A DNA stretch of 64,000 bases from Pseudomonas sp. Os17 (GCF_001547895.1 NZ_AP014627.1:747501-811500), one strand, 5' to 3'; numbered from the stretch's first letter, positions 11,545 through 21,122 are shown. Translations and numbers: made by a program. Notes: a model not told the origin generated them from the letters alone.

Positions 11545-11838
11545 TCAGTGGATGATCCAGCTCAGCAGCCAGAGGCCCAGCACCAGCCAGATGATGCCGA
11601 GGATGATCGAGGCGCGCATGAAGGCGCGGATCGCCCAGTAGAGAAACATCAGGCCGACGATCAGGCCGATGATGCTGACGATCGACGTGTCCATGCCCAG
11701 GGCCCGGGCCAGCCCATCGACGAAGTTGCCGCCGGCGTGGGTCAGGCTGCCGAACAACCCGCTGAGCAGGTCGACGATGAAGCGGATGACCGAACCTATG
11801 GCCTGGCCAAGCCATTCGAAGAAGCTTTCTACCTGCAT
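11545..11838 (-). CDS. Small membrane protein of unknown function
   Basis: 97 aa with two hydrophobic C-terminal helices (about 50-72 and 77-96) and an amphipathic N-terminal region (FFEWLGQAIGSVIRFIVDLLSGLFG). No family recognised. An AGGA lies 6 bases before the ATG and codon use is like the neighbours, so I take it as real. Same strand as the MATE gene, 67 bp upstream of it. Confidence 0.75.
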   Translation of the reverse strand: MQVESFFEWLGQAIGSVIRFIVDLLSGLFGSLTHAGGNFVDGLARALGMDTSIVSIIGLIVGLMFLYWAIRAFMRASIILGIIWLVLGLWLLSWIIH

Positions 11839-11944
11839 GTGTGTGTCCTGATCGACGAGGGGCCGGGTGCCCGCTCAACCTTGGGCCATGACTGCCCGTA
11901 GCGAGTTCCCGGTTCAGCATAGAAGCTGCCGGGGTCGCACATTC

Positions 11945-11973
11945 TGTAGGAGCCGGCCGGCCGGCGAAAGCGC
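11945..11973. repeat. Single REP-like element
   Basis: TGTAGGAGCCGGCCGGCC and following bases through GGCGAAAGCGC, the same core as the REP pairs at 35720 and 48455. Unpaired copy. Confidence 0.75.
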
Positions 11974-12025
11974 TCTTGCGTCCCACGGCCATCCCCCGGA
12001 AGCTATACGCCTTCAGGAGACCCCG

Positions 12026-12331
12026 ATGAACCTAGAGCAACTGACCCAACGCCTGCATGCCATCCGTGACCGCAACGACTGGCGGCAATTTCACAGCCCG
12101 AAGAACCTGGCCATGGCCGCCAGCGTCGAAATGGCCGAACTGGTGGAAATCTTCCAGTGGCTGACCGAGGACCAGTCGCGGCAACTGCCGGCGGACAAGC
12201 TGGCCCATGCCGGCCAGGAAGTGGGCGACATCGTCCTCTACCTGCTGTTGCTGTGCAGCGAATTGGGGCTGGACATGGACCAGGTGGTGCGCAGCAAGCT
12301 GGCGGACAGCGAACGGCGGTTCTGCTCATGA
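12026..12331 (+). CDS. MazG-like nucleotide pyrophosphohydrolase
   Basis: 101 aa, all-alpha NTP pyrophosphohydrolase of the MazG/RS21-C6 type. Metal-binding acidic helices: EMAELVEIFQW and HAGQEVGDIVLYLLLL (the EExxE..ExxD pattern). Probably hydrolyses non-canonical or excess dNTPs to monophosphates. Start fixed by AGGAGA six bases before ATG at 12026. Its TGA overlaps the ATG of cmoM (ATGA), so the two are translated together. Confidence 0.88.
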   Translation: MNLEQLTQRLHAIRDRNDWRQFHSPKNLAMAASVEMAELVEIFQWLTEDQSRQLPADKLAHAGQEVGDIVLYLLLLCSELGLDMDQVVRSKLADSERRFCS

Positions 12332-13077
12332 GCGACCGGCATTTCGACCAGTTGGCGACCCGTTTCGCCGAGAAGATCTATGGCGGTGCCAAGGGCGCGA
12401 TCCGCCTCGCGGTGCTCCAGGCCGACCTCAAGGAAAGCCTGCCCCAGCGGCCGCTGCGGGTGCTGGATATCGGCGCGGGCCTGGGGCACATGTCCTTGTG
12501 GCTGGCCGAGCAGGGGCACCAGGTGACGCTGGCCGAGCCCGCCGCGCCGATGCTCGACGGTGCCCGCCAGCGCTTCGCCGAGGCCGGGCAGCAGGCGACC
12601 TTCATCCAGGCGCCCTGGCAGGAACTGCTGGGCCAACTGACCGAGCCCTACGACCTGGTGCTCTGCCATGCGGTGCTGGAATGGCTGGCCGAGCCCCACG
12701 CGATCCTGCCGGTGCTGCACCAGTTGACCCGCGTCGATGGCTGGTTGTCCCTGGCCTTCTACAACCGCGATGCGCTGGTCTACCGCAACCTGCTCAAGGG
12801 CCACTTCCGCAAGATGCGCAAGAACGACATGGCCGGTGAAAAGCAGAGCCTGACTCCGCAACAACCGCTTGATCCTCGCGAGCTGGCGGCGCAACTTGAT
12901 GGCTTGTGGCGAGTCGAAACCCAGAGCGGAGTGCGGGTTTTCCACGACTACATGCCGGTGGAGTTCCAGGCGCGAGCCGAGCTGACGGACCTGTTGCAAA
13001 TGGAACTGGCTCACCGCCGACACCCAAGTTTCGCCGGCCTTGGGCGTTATCTGCATTGGCTGTGCCGGCCGGTCTAA
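12328..13077 (+). CDS. cmoM: tRNA 5-carboxymethoxyuridine methyltransferase CmoM
   Basis: 249 aa SAM-dependent methyltransferase. It begins with the CmoM-type [21 protein letters not shown] and has SAM motif [22 protein letters not shown], and the C-terminal GVRVFHDY motif shared with E. coli CmoM (formerly SmtA). It methylates cmo5U34 to mcmo5U34 in the wobble position of several tRNAs. Starts inside the stop codon of the MazG-like gene. Confidence 0.94.
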   Translation: MSDRHFDQLATRFAEKIYGGAKGAIRLAVLQADLKESLPQRPLRVLDIGAGLGHMSLWLAEQGHQVTLAEPAAPMLDGARQRFAEAGQQATFIQAPWQELLGQLTEPYDLVLCHAVLEWLAEPHAILPVLHQLTRVDGWLSLAFYNRDALVYRNLLKGHFRKMRKNDMAGEKQSLTPQQPLDPRELAAQLDGLWRVETQSGVRVFHDYMPVEFQARAELTDLLQMELAHRRHPSFAGLGRYLHWLCRPV

Positions 13078-13088
13078 CGGAGTGCGCA

Positions 13089-13697
13089 ATGAAACGCCGT
13101 CTGGGTCTGATCTTCCTGTGTTCGGGGCTTGCCGCCTGTCAGGGCAGCAACCCCTACGTCGCCAGTAGCAATCCCCTGCCGCCGGCGCCGCCGCAAGCGG
13201 CCAACACCTTCGACCGCAGCGCCTACCCGGCGCCGCCGCGCGATTATGGACGTTATCGCAACTGGGCCTGGCTCAATGGGCGCCTGCCCAACGGCTCGGC
13301 CTGGGCCGATTCGGCGCAGATCGCCGAGGCGGTGAGCAACGCTCTGGACCAGCAGGGCCTGCGTCCGGTGCTAGACCGGCGCCCGGCGGACCTGTGGGTC
13401 AGTGCCGATCTGCACCTGGAGAAGCGCCTGCGCCAGGTCCAGGACGACTACGGTTATGGCGGCTACGGCGGTTATAACCGCTATGGCCCGGGCTACGGCA
13501 TGTACGGCAGCGTGCCGGTGGTGCGCACCTACGAAGTCGAAGTGGTGGTGGTTCGGGTCAATCTGTACGACGGCGCCAGTGGCCAGCCGGTATGGAGCGC
13601 CAGCGCCGAAACCAGCAGCCGCGGCAGCCTCGGCGAGCGCGCCGAGGCCTTGCGTGAGGCGGTGCAAAAGGCAATGGCGGCCTATCCTCCCAGTTAG
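13089..13697 (+). CDS. DUF4136 lipoprotein
   Basis: 202 aa. Signal peptide with lipobox LAAC (GLAACQGS), then a Pro/Ala-rich linker and a DUF4136-like domain ([14 protein letters not shown]..., [21 protein letters not shown]). A Gly/Tyr-rich stretch ([17 protein letters not shown]) interrupts the domain. Probably an outer-membrane or periplasmic lipoprotein of unknown role. A second member of the same family follows 36 bp downstream. Confidence 0.87.
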   Translation: MKRRLGLIFLCSGLAACQGSNPYVASSNPLPPAPPQAANTFDRSAYPAPPRDYGRYRNWAWLNGRLPNGSAWADSAQIAEAVSNALDQQGLRPVLDRRPADLWVSADLHLEKRLRQVQDDYGYGGYGGYNRYGPGYGMYGSVPVVRTYEVEVVVVRVNLYDGASGQPVWSASAETSSRGSLGERAEALREAVQKAMAAYPPS

Positions 13698-13733
13698 GGC
13701 CACCGGTGGTTGTTCTTGAATCGGAGAATCAGC

Positions 13734-14291
13734 ATGTTCCATCGAATCGCGTTACTGGTATGTGCCGCCTTGCTCAGTGCCTGTGCCGCCAACCAGATCA
13801 ATCATGATTTCGACGCCAGCCGGGACTTTGGCGCCTACCGCAGCTGGAGCTGGAAAGAACCCGCCCTGCAATATCGCCCCGATGATCCGCGGATCAAGAG
13901 CGACCTGACCGAGCAGCGCATCCGCCAGGCCGTCGCCGAGCAGTTGGACCAGCGTGGCCTGCGCCCGGTGCAGGGCCCTGCCCAGGCCGATCTCAAGGTC
14001 CAGGCATACCTGATCGTCGAGGACCGTCAGCAGCAGGTCACCACCAACTACGGTGGCGGTTGGGGCGGCCCCTGGAATGGCTACTGGGGCGGGCCGATGT
14101 ACAACGAGACCCGCAACATCTCCTACAAGGTGGCGACCATCCAGATCGACCTGCTCGATGGCAAGGACGGCAAGCTGGTGTGGCGCGGCAGCGACGAACA
14201 GTTGCTCAGCAGCTCGCCGAGCCCGGTGGATCGCAGCGCCGCGGTGCGTAATACGGTGATGCGTATCCTGCAGAACTACCCGCCGCACTAG
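13734..14291 (+). CDS. DUF4136 lipoprotein (second copy)
   Basis: 185 aa. Lipobox LSAC (LLSACAAN). Clear DUF4136 pattern: HDFDASRDFGAYRSWSW, LDQRGLRPVQGPAQADLKV and a Gly/Trp-rich loop (YGGGWGGPWNGYWGGP) at the place where the upstream protein has its Gly/Tyr loop. Start chosen at 13734 because CGGAGA precedes it and it gives the signal peptide directly. Tandem paralogue of the gene before it; probably one operon. Function unknown. Confidence 0.88.
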   Translation: MFHRIALLVCAALLSACAANQINHDFDASRDFGAYRSWSWKEPALQYRPDDPRIKSDLTEQRIRQAVAEQLDQRGLRPVQGPAQADLKVQAYLIVEDRQQQVTTNYGGGWGGPWNGYWGGPMYNETRNISYKVATIQIDLLDGKDGKLVWRGSDEQLLSSSPSPVDRSAAVRNTVMRILQNYPPH

Positions 14292-14325
14292 GGCCTTGGG
14301 TTCCGCGCGGCACACGCCTCGACAC

Positions 14326-14357
14326 TGACTGGCGGAGCACCCCGGCGCCGCCAGTCA
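14326..14357. other. Stem-loop between the DUF4136 gene and tadG
   Basis: Arms TGACTGGCGG and CCGCCAGTCA (10 bp, perfect) enclose a 12-base loop. No T-run follows, so it is at best a weak terminator or a transcript-end stabiliser for the DUF4136 operon. Confidence 0.6.
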
Positions 14358-14458
14358 GGCGAGCTGGCACCTTGCCAGCGACGGCCCGGCCTTTGACTAC
14401 ACTGCTGTGCATCGATGGAGTGCGCGCTCGGCCACGAGCCGGGAAAAGGAGTGCCCCG

Positions 14459-16477
14459 ATGTCTCCCCTGAAGCGTTTTACCGGTCCGCGTCGCCAGCGT
14501 GGAGCCATTGGTCTGATGGCTGCCGTGACCCTGGGGCTGGCGTTGTTGCTGATGGTCGTGGTGGTGGACAGCGGCCGGCTGTACATGGAGCAGCGCAAGT
14601 TGCAGCGGATCGCCGACAACGCAGCCCTGGAGGCCGTGAGCCGGGGCGGCAACTGCCAGGCCGGCCTCAGCGCCGCGACCTATGCCGGACAGAGCGCGAC
14701 CCGCAATGGTTTTACCGTCGACGCCGGCAGTACCCTGACGACCGCGTGCGGTGCGCTGACCACCGGGGCCAACAGCTTGCGCACCTTCAATGCCGACCCG
14801 GCGCAATCGGCGGCCGTGCGGGTAGTGGCGACCCACACGGTGCCCATCAGTGTGGCGTCGGGCATCGGGGCGCTGTTCACCCCGGGGCCGATCAACCTCA
14901 ACACCCAGCTCAGCGCCACGGCGGTTGCCGCCGCGCCCACTCCGCCGCGGGCGCAACTGAGCATTCGCAGCACCCTGGCCACCGTCGATAGCACCAACTC
15001 ACCGCTGCTCAACACCTTGGTGGGCAGCATGCTGGGCGGCAGCCTCAACATCAGCGCCGTGGGCTGGAATGGCCTGCTCAACAGCGACATCAACCTGCTG
15101 CGCTACCTCGACCAACTGGCCATCGACCTGGGGGTTGCCGCGGGCAACTACAGCCAGTTGCTCAACACTCAGGCCAGCCTGACCCGGCTGATCCAGACCG
15201 CCGCCACCGTGGTCCAGGCCAATGGCGCGACGGCCGATGTGCTGGCGGCCCTGGGCGCCCTGCAAGTGGCGGTGAGCAGCCAGATCCCGCAACTCAAGCT
15301 GGGGGATATCCTCAAGTTGCAGACCGGTGCGGCGACCACCGCCCTGGACGCCAATCTGCAACTCTTCCAGTTGCTGCAGGCGATGATCCAGCTGGCCAAC
15401 AGCAAGAGCGCGGTGGCGGCGGTGGTGCCGGCCAACCTGCTGGGCCTGGCCAACGTCACCATCAGGGTCAAGGTCATCGAACCGCCGCAGTTCTCGGCGG
15501 TCGGCGATCCCCGGCTGGCCATCCTCGATCCCCTGGGCGCCAACCGCATCTATGTCCGCACGGCCCAGGTGCGCACCCTGGTGTCGGTCAACCTGACCGG
15601 ATTGTCCGGGATCACCGGCCTGGCCAACGCCCTGCTGGGCCTGGTGAGTTCACTGACGCCGACCCTCAACAGCGTCCTGAGCCTGAACCTGGCGGCCACC
15701 ATCAACTCCGTCGGTTGCCTGCTGGGCGCCGGCTGCCAGCAGGTCGATCCCGAGGTGCTGCCCACGGCGCGCATCGACATCAACCTGGAACTGGGGGGCG
15801 CCAAGGCCTACGTCACCAACTACAGCTGTCCGACGGACAACGCCGGCAGTAAAAGCCTCACGGTGCACAGCGAGTCGTCACTGGTCGATATCAAGGTTGG
15901 GCAGATCGATCCCAATACCGCCTTCTCCTCGGCAGCAGAACCGGTGGTGACGCCGGTGCCGATCGTCGACCTGGGGATCTGGACCTGTCACAAGATCCTC
16001 GGCATCGGCAGTTGCGGACCGGCGCGGACGGCGTTCGCCGCCGGCGGCATCGGGCTCAAGGTCGACAGTGCGCTGGGGCTCAGCCAGACCGGACCCAACG
16101 TCGGGCGCGACCTGGTGTACGCCAGCAGCGCGCCGCCGTTTCCCACGCCGCCCAACGTCAATCAGGCGCCGAGCTACCAGAACGCGGCGCCGACCAACAA
16201 TCTGGTCAACAGCCTGTCGGGCGCTATTGCCGGGATCAGCCTGGAGGTGTACCAGCCGACCAGTGGCAATCTGCTGGGCTCGGTGGTGGCGGGGGCGGGA
16301 GGCGTGATCAATGGAGTGACCAGCCTGATCATGCCGCTGATCAGCAACCTCTTGAGCCCCTTGCTCGATCCGCTGCTCAACAGCCTGCTGGCGACCCTGG
16401 GCATCAAGCTGATGGACGTTGAGGTCGGGGCCAATCTCACCTGCGGGCAGACCGGCCGGGCCTACCTGGTGATCTGA
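14459..16477 (+). CDS. tadG: Tad pilus assembly protein TadG
   Basis: 672 aa. N-terminal TadG/TadE-like segment: basic tail, RRQRGAIGLMAAVTLGLALL, one transmembrane helix and DSGRLYMEQRKLQRIADNAA, which is the family signature. The rest is a large periplasmic Ala/Leu/Thr-rich domain containing Cys residues (for example GCLLGAGCQQ and NYSCPTDN). In Tad systems TadG is needed for pilus assembly or anchoring. Start at 14459 chosen because AAAAGGAG lies just upstream. Its 3' end overlaps that of the convergent sensor kinase by 16 bp. It is separated from the main tad operon by about 4.7 kb. Confidence 0.87.
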   Translation: MSPLKRFTGPRRQRGAIGLMAAVTLGLALLLMVVVVDSGRLYMEQRKLQRIADNAALEAVSRGGNCQAGLSAATYAGQSATRNGFTVDAGSTLTTACGALTTGANSLRTFNADPAQSAAVRVVATHTVPISVASGIGALFTPGPINLNTQLSATAVAAAPTPPRAQLSIRSTLATVDSTNSPLLNTLVGSMLGGSLNISAVGWNGLLNSDINLLRYLDQLAIDLGVAAGNYSQLLNTQASLTRLIQTAATVVQANGATADVLAALGALQVAVSSQIPQLKLGDILKLQTGAATTALDANLQLFQLLQAMIQLANSKSAVAAVVPANLLGLANVTIRVKVIEPPQFSAVGDPRLAILDPLGANRIYVRTAQVRTLVSVNLTGLSGITGLANALLGLVSSLTPTLNSVLSLNLAATINSVGCLLGAGCQQVDPEVLPTARIDINLELGGAKAYVTNYSCPTDNAGSKSLTVHSESSLVDIKVGQIDPNTAFSSAAEPVVTPVPIVDLGIWTCHKILGIGSCGPARTAFAAGGIGLKVDSALGLSQTGPNVGRDLVYASSAPPFPTPPNVNQAPSYQNAAPTNNLVNSLSGAIAGISLEVYQPTSGNLLGSVVAGAGGVINGVTSLIMPLISNLLSPLLDPLLNSLLATLGIKLMDVEVGANLTCGQTGRAYLVI

Positions 16478-19227
16478 TCCGCCGGGGCAATCGGCAGCTC
16501 GATGCAAAAGCGCGCGCCGTCCACTCCGTTGCTGACGCTCAGGCGGCCGCCCATGTTTTCCACGATGCCGTAGCTCACCGAAAGCCCGAGCCCGGTGCCG
16601 ATACCCGCCGGCTTGGTGGTGAAGAAGGGTTCGAAGATCCGCTCCAGCAGGCGCGGGTCGATGCCGCCGCCATTGTCCTCGACCCACAGGCGTACCCAGT
16701 GTTCGTCGCGCTGGCCGTGCACGGCAATCCAGGGCTTGAAGGCTTGCCGCTGCTGTTGGCCCAGCAGCGCGTCCCGGGCATTGACCATGAGGTTGATCAG
16801 CACCTGCTCCAGCTGGTCGACGAAGCCCAGCACCTGCACCTCGAACCCCAGCTCGCTGATGCGCAGTTCGATCCCTTTGCCGCGCATGCCTTCGGCCAGC
16901 AGGGACAGGGTGCCCTCGATGGCCAGGGCCGGGTTGAAGGGTTGTTGTTCCACCTCCGAACGTCGGCCGAACACCCGCATGTGATCCACCACCCGGGCGG
17001 CCCGCTGCACCTGGGTGTCGATGCGATGCAGTTTGTCGGTGAGGTAGTCGATCTGGATCTCGCCGCTGTTCAGGCGCTTGAGCACATTGACGATGGCCAT
17101 GCGCATCACGTTCAGCGGCTGGTTGATTTCGTGGGCCAGGCCGGTGGCCATTTCCCCCAGGGTGGCCATTTTCGCGCTTTGCATGAGCTGCTGCTGGGCA
17201 CGTCGGACTTCGGTGTTGTCGCGGCCCACGGCCTGGATCTCCAGCAACTGTCCCTGCTCATCGAAGACCCCGCGATCGGACCAGACCCACCAGGCGTGTT
17301 CACGCCCCGGCAGCTGCAGGCAGATCTCGGCGGTGCTGAGGGGAAACTCCGGGCTCAGCCGCTGGATCCTTCGCTCGAAACCTTCGCGCTGTTCGGCAGA
17401 CAGCCATTGCCCAAGATTGCTCCCCGGCAGTTCCTCGGCGGGGCATTCCAGGTAGGCCGCCAGCGGCCGGTTGCCGAAGGTCAGGGTCAGGTCCGGGCGG
17501 TAGCGGCAGATCATCGCTGGCGAGTCTTCCACCAGGATCCGGTAGCGCTCCTCGCTCTGGCGCATCTGCTCGGCGGCCAGGGTCGCCTCGGTCACGTCCA
17601 GCCACAGGCCGACGGCCTCCACCGGCAGCCCCAGGTCGTCGCGCAACAGCTTGGCTTCATCCATGACCCAATGGAAACTCCCATGGCGGTCGCGCAGGCG
17701 ATAGCGGGCGTGGACGCTGCCTTCGCGCAACAACTGGCGGCAGCGCTGGAAATACAGGTCGTGGTCTTCGGGGTGCACCCAGTCCGCCAGGCCGGTCGCG
17801 GTGCAGTCCTCCAGGCTCCAGCCCAGCAGCGGTTGCAGGCTGGCGCTGAAAAAGCTCGGTTGCAGGGCGCCTTCCAGGTAGCGCTGGACGTAGATCACCG
17901 CCGGTGAGCTGGCAATCAGATTGTCCAGGCGCGCATGGGCCGCCGCCGCCTGTTGCTGCTGGTTCTTGATATCGCTGATGTCCAGCATGAAGCCCAGGAG
18001 CCGCTGTTGTTCCCCTCGTCCCAGGGACTGGCCCTGCAAGCGGTACCAGCGTGGCGGCAGGCTCGGGTCCGGCCCGGGCAGGCGCACGCAGAGCAGCAGC
18101 GGCTTGCCCAGGGTCAGGGCGTGCAGGCGGCTGGCCAGTTCGCCGCGGTCGGCGGGGTGAATCAGCTCCAGCCAGTCCTGGACCGGCAGCCTGTTGCACG
18201 AGTCGGGCAGCTGCAGACTGGCGACCAGCTGACTGGCCAGCTCGATCTCGGCGGTCTCCGGGCACAATTCCCACCAGCCGGCGCCCAGCAGGCCCTGCAG
18301 TGCCTCCAGGCGTTCCAGATGCAGGTGGTTGCGTTGTTCGCGCAGGCGCTCGAGCAAGGGCTCGGCCAGGGCCGCAGTGAGCATCAGCCAGTCGCGTTCC
18401 AGCAGGTGCGGCGCCTGCTGCTGCACGGCGTAACAGCCGCACAGCAACCAGGCGGCGACACCGTGAGCGTCCCGGTAGGGCACCAGGAAGCCTTCGCGGT
18501 GACCGAAGATCCCCTGCAGGCGCGGGTGTTCATTCAGGCCCTGGAGGTGATTCAGGTGCAGCGGGGCATTGCCGCTCAGGCTGTCCAGGCCGCTGCCCAG
18601 AACCTGGCCGTCCTGCCACAGCCGGGGGGCGTCGTGGGCGCTGTAGCCGCTGTGCAGCACCCAGGTTTGTTGATCGTCGTCGAGCAAGGCCAGGCCCACG
18701 CAAGGGATGTGGCAGTAGCGGGCCAGGTCGGCGAGTTGGTCGAGCAGCACGTCCGGCAGCCGGCTCAGGGTGCACAGGCGGATCTGCTCGTTGATCTGCG
18801 TGGCGAAGATCTGGCATTGCTCCCGGCTCAGGGCCTGCTGGCGCTGTTGGATCAGGTCGCCGATGTCCAGCAGTTGCAGCAGCCACTGGCTGCCACAGCT
18901 CTGGACCCAGCCGCGCAGGTGCAGGGTCTGGCCGCCCAGTCCGCGCAGGTCCAGATCCAGCACCTGTGCGCTCCAGTCGGTGGGGTGCCCCTCCAGGGCC
19001 AGGGCGCAGCCGGGCAGGGCGTAGTCCATCAGGTGGTGGGGCTCGGGCGAGGGCGGCAACTGCGCTAGCGCATGGCGCAGCGGTCCGCTGCTGGTGAGGA
19101 TCCGCCCCTTCGAATCCAGCACCAGTTGCAGGCCGACGGCCTGGGCCGGCAACGGGGCCTGGGGTTCGTCGGCGGGCGCTGGCTGGCGGCCCAGCAGGCG
19201 CCCGAACAGCTTGTCGCTGGCGTTCAA
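16462..19227 (-). CDS. pprA: PprA-type sensor histidine kinase controlling the Tad locus
   Basis: 921 aa soluble hybrid of sensor domains and a histidine kinase; no transmembrane helix seen. Order: N-terminal PAS-like region, GAF-like region around LARYCHIPCVGLALLDDD, several PAS domains, then a HisKA domain (LAHEINQPLNVMRMA) and HATPase motifs NLMVNARDAL, DNGGG and GTGLGLSVSYG. I place the start at TTG (protein M-NASDKLFG), which overlaps the stop of the TadE-like gene (TTGA); the open frame upstream is not protein-like. Partner of PprB (20331), as in P. aeruginosa PA4293/PA4296, where the pair controls Flp pili. Confidence 0.87.
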   Translation of the reverse strand: MNASDKLFGRLLGRQPAPADEPQAPLPAQAVGLQLVLDSKGRILTSSGPLRHALAQLPPSPEPHHLMDYALPGCALALEGHPTDWSAQVLDLDLRGLGGQTLHLRGWVQSCGSQWLLQLLDIGDLIQQRQQALSREQCQIFATQINEQIRLCTLSRLPDVLLDQLADLARYCHIPCVGLALLDDDQQTWVLHSGYSAHDAPRLWQDGQVLGSGLDSLSGNAPLHLNHLQGLNEHPRLQGIFGHREGFLVPYRDAHGVAAWLLCGCYAVQQQAPHLLERDWLMLTAALAEPLLERLREQRNHLHLERLEALQGLLGAGWWELCPETAEIELASQLVASLQLPDSCNRLPVQDWLELIHPADRGELASRLHALTLGKPLLLCVRLPGPDPSLPPRWYRLQGQSLGRGEQQRLLGFMLDISDIKNQQQQAAAAHARLDNLIASSPAVIYVQRYLEGALQPSFFSASLQPLLGWSLEDCTATGLADWVHPEDHDLYFQRCRQLLREGSVHARYRLRDRHGSFHWVMDEAKLLRDDLGLPVEAVGLWLDVTEATLAAEQMRQSEERYRILVEDSPAMICRYRPDLTLTFGNRPLAAYLECPAEELPGSNLGQWLSAEQREGFERRIQRLSPEFPLSTAEICLQLPGREHAWWVWSDRGVFDEQGQLLEIQAVGRDNTEVRRAQQQLMQSAKMATLGEMATGLAHEINQPLNVMRMAIVNVLKRLNSGEIQIDYLTDKLHRIDTQVQRAARVVDHMRVFGRRSEVEQQPFNPALAIEGTLSLLAEGMRGKGIELRISELGFEVQVLGFVDQLEQVLINLMVNARDALLGQQQRQAFKPWIAVHGQRDEHWVRLWVEDNGGGIDPRLLERIFEPFFTTKPAGIGTGLGLSVSYGIVENMGGRLSVSNGVDGARFCIELPIAPADQITR

Positions 19228-19661
19228 AATTGCACGCTCGAGAGGGCGGACAGGGTGGTGGGCAAGTTGGGGACCGGGCCTATCACCGGCAACACCAGGC
19301 GCGGCAGCACCTGGGTGAGCTTCGCGGTGGGGTAGTCGATGCGCACGGTGAGCACGCCATTGGCATACACCGCGCTGTAGTCGGTGGCGGCGAAGTTGAA
19401 GAGGGTTGGAATCCACAGGGTCTGGGCCTGCACCACGCTGTTGGCCAGGTTCTGCACCGTGGTGGCGTAGTTGGCGCTGTTGGGATCCACCGCCACGGCG
19501 CGGCGCACGGCCTCGGCGGTGGCCTGGTTGAAGGACTGCATCATCAACAGCGGCAGGCTGTAGCTGACCAGACCGTAAAACACCGCGAAGAAGATCACGA
19601 ACACCGCCGCGAACTCGATGGCTGCAGCGCCCTTCTGCTTGCTGGGGAGGCCCGGTTTCAT
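19224..19661 (-). CDS. TadE-like pseudopilin
   Basis: 145 aa. Short basic N-terminus, KGAAAIEFA followed by a 20-residue hydrophobic segment: the TadE/TadF signature with a processing-type Glu. Probably a minor pseudopilin cleaved by the prepilin peptidase encoded next door. ATG at 19661 is preferred (AGGG 11 bases upstream, protein MKPGLPSKQKGAAAIEFA); an ATG at 19694 is an alternative. Coupled to the kinase gene by a 4-base stop/start overlap and divergent from fppA. Could be equivalent to tadF of P. aeruginosa. Confidence 0.85.
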   Translation of the reverse strand: MKPGLPSKQKGAAAIEFAAVFVIFFAVFYGLVSYSLPLLMMQSFNQATAEAVRRAVAVDPNSANYATTVQNLANSVVQAQTLWIPTLFNFAATDYSAVYANGVLTVRIDYPTAKLTQVLPRLVLPVIGPVPNLPTTLSALSSVQF

Positions 19662-19734
19662 GAGTGCGTCTACCCTGACAGTCACTATGTCCATTGAGCA
19701 TAGAATCAATCCGGTAAAAGGAGCTTTTTAGCTG

Positions 19735-20205
19735 ATGCATTTCTGGGTTCTGTGGATCTGGCTGGGGCTCTGCGCGGTGCAGGACCTGCGTCAACGGCAT
19801 ATTGCCAACACCTTGACGCTGGGCGCCGCGCTGCTGGCGAGCGGCTACCTGCTGTGGACCGGCAGCACCTGGCTGGGCGCTGCGGCTGCCCGGGGCGGCT
19901 GGGCATTGTTGCTGGCCCTGCTGCTCACTCTGCCGGGGTACGCCATGGGGCGGATGGGGGCGGGGGACGTCAAGTTGATGGCCGCTCTGGGACTGGCCAG
20001 CGATCCCGAACATCTGCTGGGAACGTTTATCGGCGCCGGGGTCTGCAGCCTGCTGTGGCTGCTGCTCGTCCCCAGGCTCCGACTCGCAGCGAAACAGGGG
20101 CTTGAGCCACAAACCGAGACCTGCGCCACGGGGCTGTCAAAAAAATACCCGTTCGCCCCCTTTGTCCTGGCTGGAATGGTCTTAACTGTGTGCGTGATCC
20201 ACTAG
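19735..20205 (+). CDS. fppA: Flp prepilin peptidase (TadV/CpaA type)
   Basis: 156 aa inner-membrane aspartyl protease. The two catalytic aspartates are visible: D17 in QDLRQRHIAN and D78 in GAGDVKLM (GxGD motif). It lacks the N-terminal methylase domain of PilD, as expected for the TadV/FppA group. It cleaves Flp prepilins after the Gly before xxxxEY. Four to five hydrophobic helices. Preceded by AAAGGAG. Divergent from the TadE-like gene, so promoters for both should lie in 19662-19734. Confidence 0.92.
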   Translation: MHFWVLWIWLGLCAVQDLRQRHIANTLTLGAALLASGYLLWTGSTWLGAAAARGGWALLLALLLTLPGYAMGRMGAGDVKLMAALGLASDPEHLLGTFIGAGVCSLLWLLLVPRLRLAAKQGLEPQTETCATGLSKKYPFAPFVLAGMVLTVCVIH

Positions 20206-20330
20206 TCGCCGGGCCGATTAATGCTATGTACATAGTCGGAAAGTAGGTCTAGGTTTTAAGTCGTGGCTGCCCGGATCCTGCGGGCAGGACAGGAGTGGTC
20301 AATCGGCGATTGGCCCGCACGGAGTCGCAC

Positions 20331-21122
20331 GTGAACAATCTCACCTCCCAGATGAAAGTGCTCGTGGTTGACGATCAGCCGCTGATTGTCGAAGAGCTTT
20401 GCGAGTTTCTTGAAAACAGCGGTTACCGCTGTGTCCCTTGCGAGTCCGCCCGCCAGGCGGTGGAGTGCTTCAACAGGGACCCGGACATTTCCCTGGTGCT
20501 CTGCGACCTGCACATGCCCGACATGGACGGGATCCAACTGGTGCAGGAACTGCAGCGCCTGGCCGGCAAGCAACGGGTGTTTGAAGCCATCATGCTCACC
20601 GGGCAGTCCGACAAGCAGGACGTGATCAAGGCCATGCGTGCCGGCATCGCCGATTACTACCAGAAACCCATCGACCTGGATGAACTCCTCGAAGGCCTGC
20701 AACGTCAGGAAGTCGCCTTGCAGGAGCGGCAGAAGAACCTGCACCTGGGGCATCTGAACCAGAAGCTGCAGTTCCTCTCCGAATCCATCGACGACCTGTA
20801 CCAGGACCTGGACAAGGTCCGGCGCACGCCAGCCGCCAGCCGCGCCGAGGAGTCCCTGGACGAAGGCAGTGGCGATGCGGACCCGTTCGAAGTGCCGGCG
20901 ATCTTCAACCAGCTCTCCCCACGCCAGCTGGATGTGGCGCGACTGGTGGGCAAGGGGCAGACCAACTACCAGATCGCCTGTGAACTGGGGATCACCGAAA
21001 ACACCGTCAAGCTCTATGTTTCCCAGGTCCTGCGGCTGACCCACATGCACAACCGCACGCAATTGGCCCTGGCCTTGTCGCCGAGCAATTCGGGACTGCG
21101 CCAGCGAGTCACCGCCCACTGA
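20331..21122 (+). CDS. pprB: PprB-type response regulator
   Basis: 263 aa. N-terminal receiver (acid pair D14/D15, phospho-acceptor D59 in LVLCDLHMPDMDG, QKP motif) joined through a helical linker to a LuxR-type HTH (about 195-250; SPRQLDVARLVGKGQTNYQI, ENTVKLYVSQVL). Start is GTG at 20331 with GGAG 6 bases upstream; GTG at 20295 and ATG at 20352 are in frame but less well placed. Known PprB activates the flp-tad genes, fimbriae and an adhesin in P. aeruginosa; I infer the same here from the location inside the tad locus. Confidence 0.92.
   Translation: MNNLTSQMKVLVVDDQPLIVEELCEFLENSGYRCVPCESARQAVECFNRDPDISLVLCDLHMPDMDGIQLVQELQRLAGKQRVFEAIMLTGQSDKQDVIKAMRAGIADYYQKPIDLDELLEGLQRQEVALQERQKNLHLGHLNQKLQFLSESIDDLYQDLDKVRRTPAASRAEESLDEGSGDADPFEVPAIFNQLSPRQLDVARLVGKGQTNYQIACELGITENTVKLYVSQVLRLTHMHNRTQLALALSPSNSGLRQRVTAH

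Noticed and set aside
19228..20112. N-terminal extension of the PprA frame by about 295 codons
   Set aside because: It runs antisense to fppA and across the TadE-like gene and shows no protein-like features; the TTG at 19227 is a better start.
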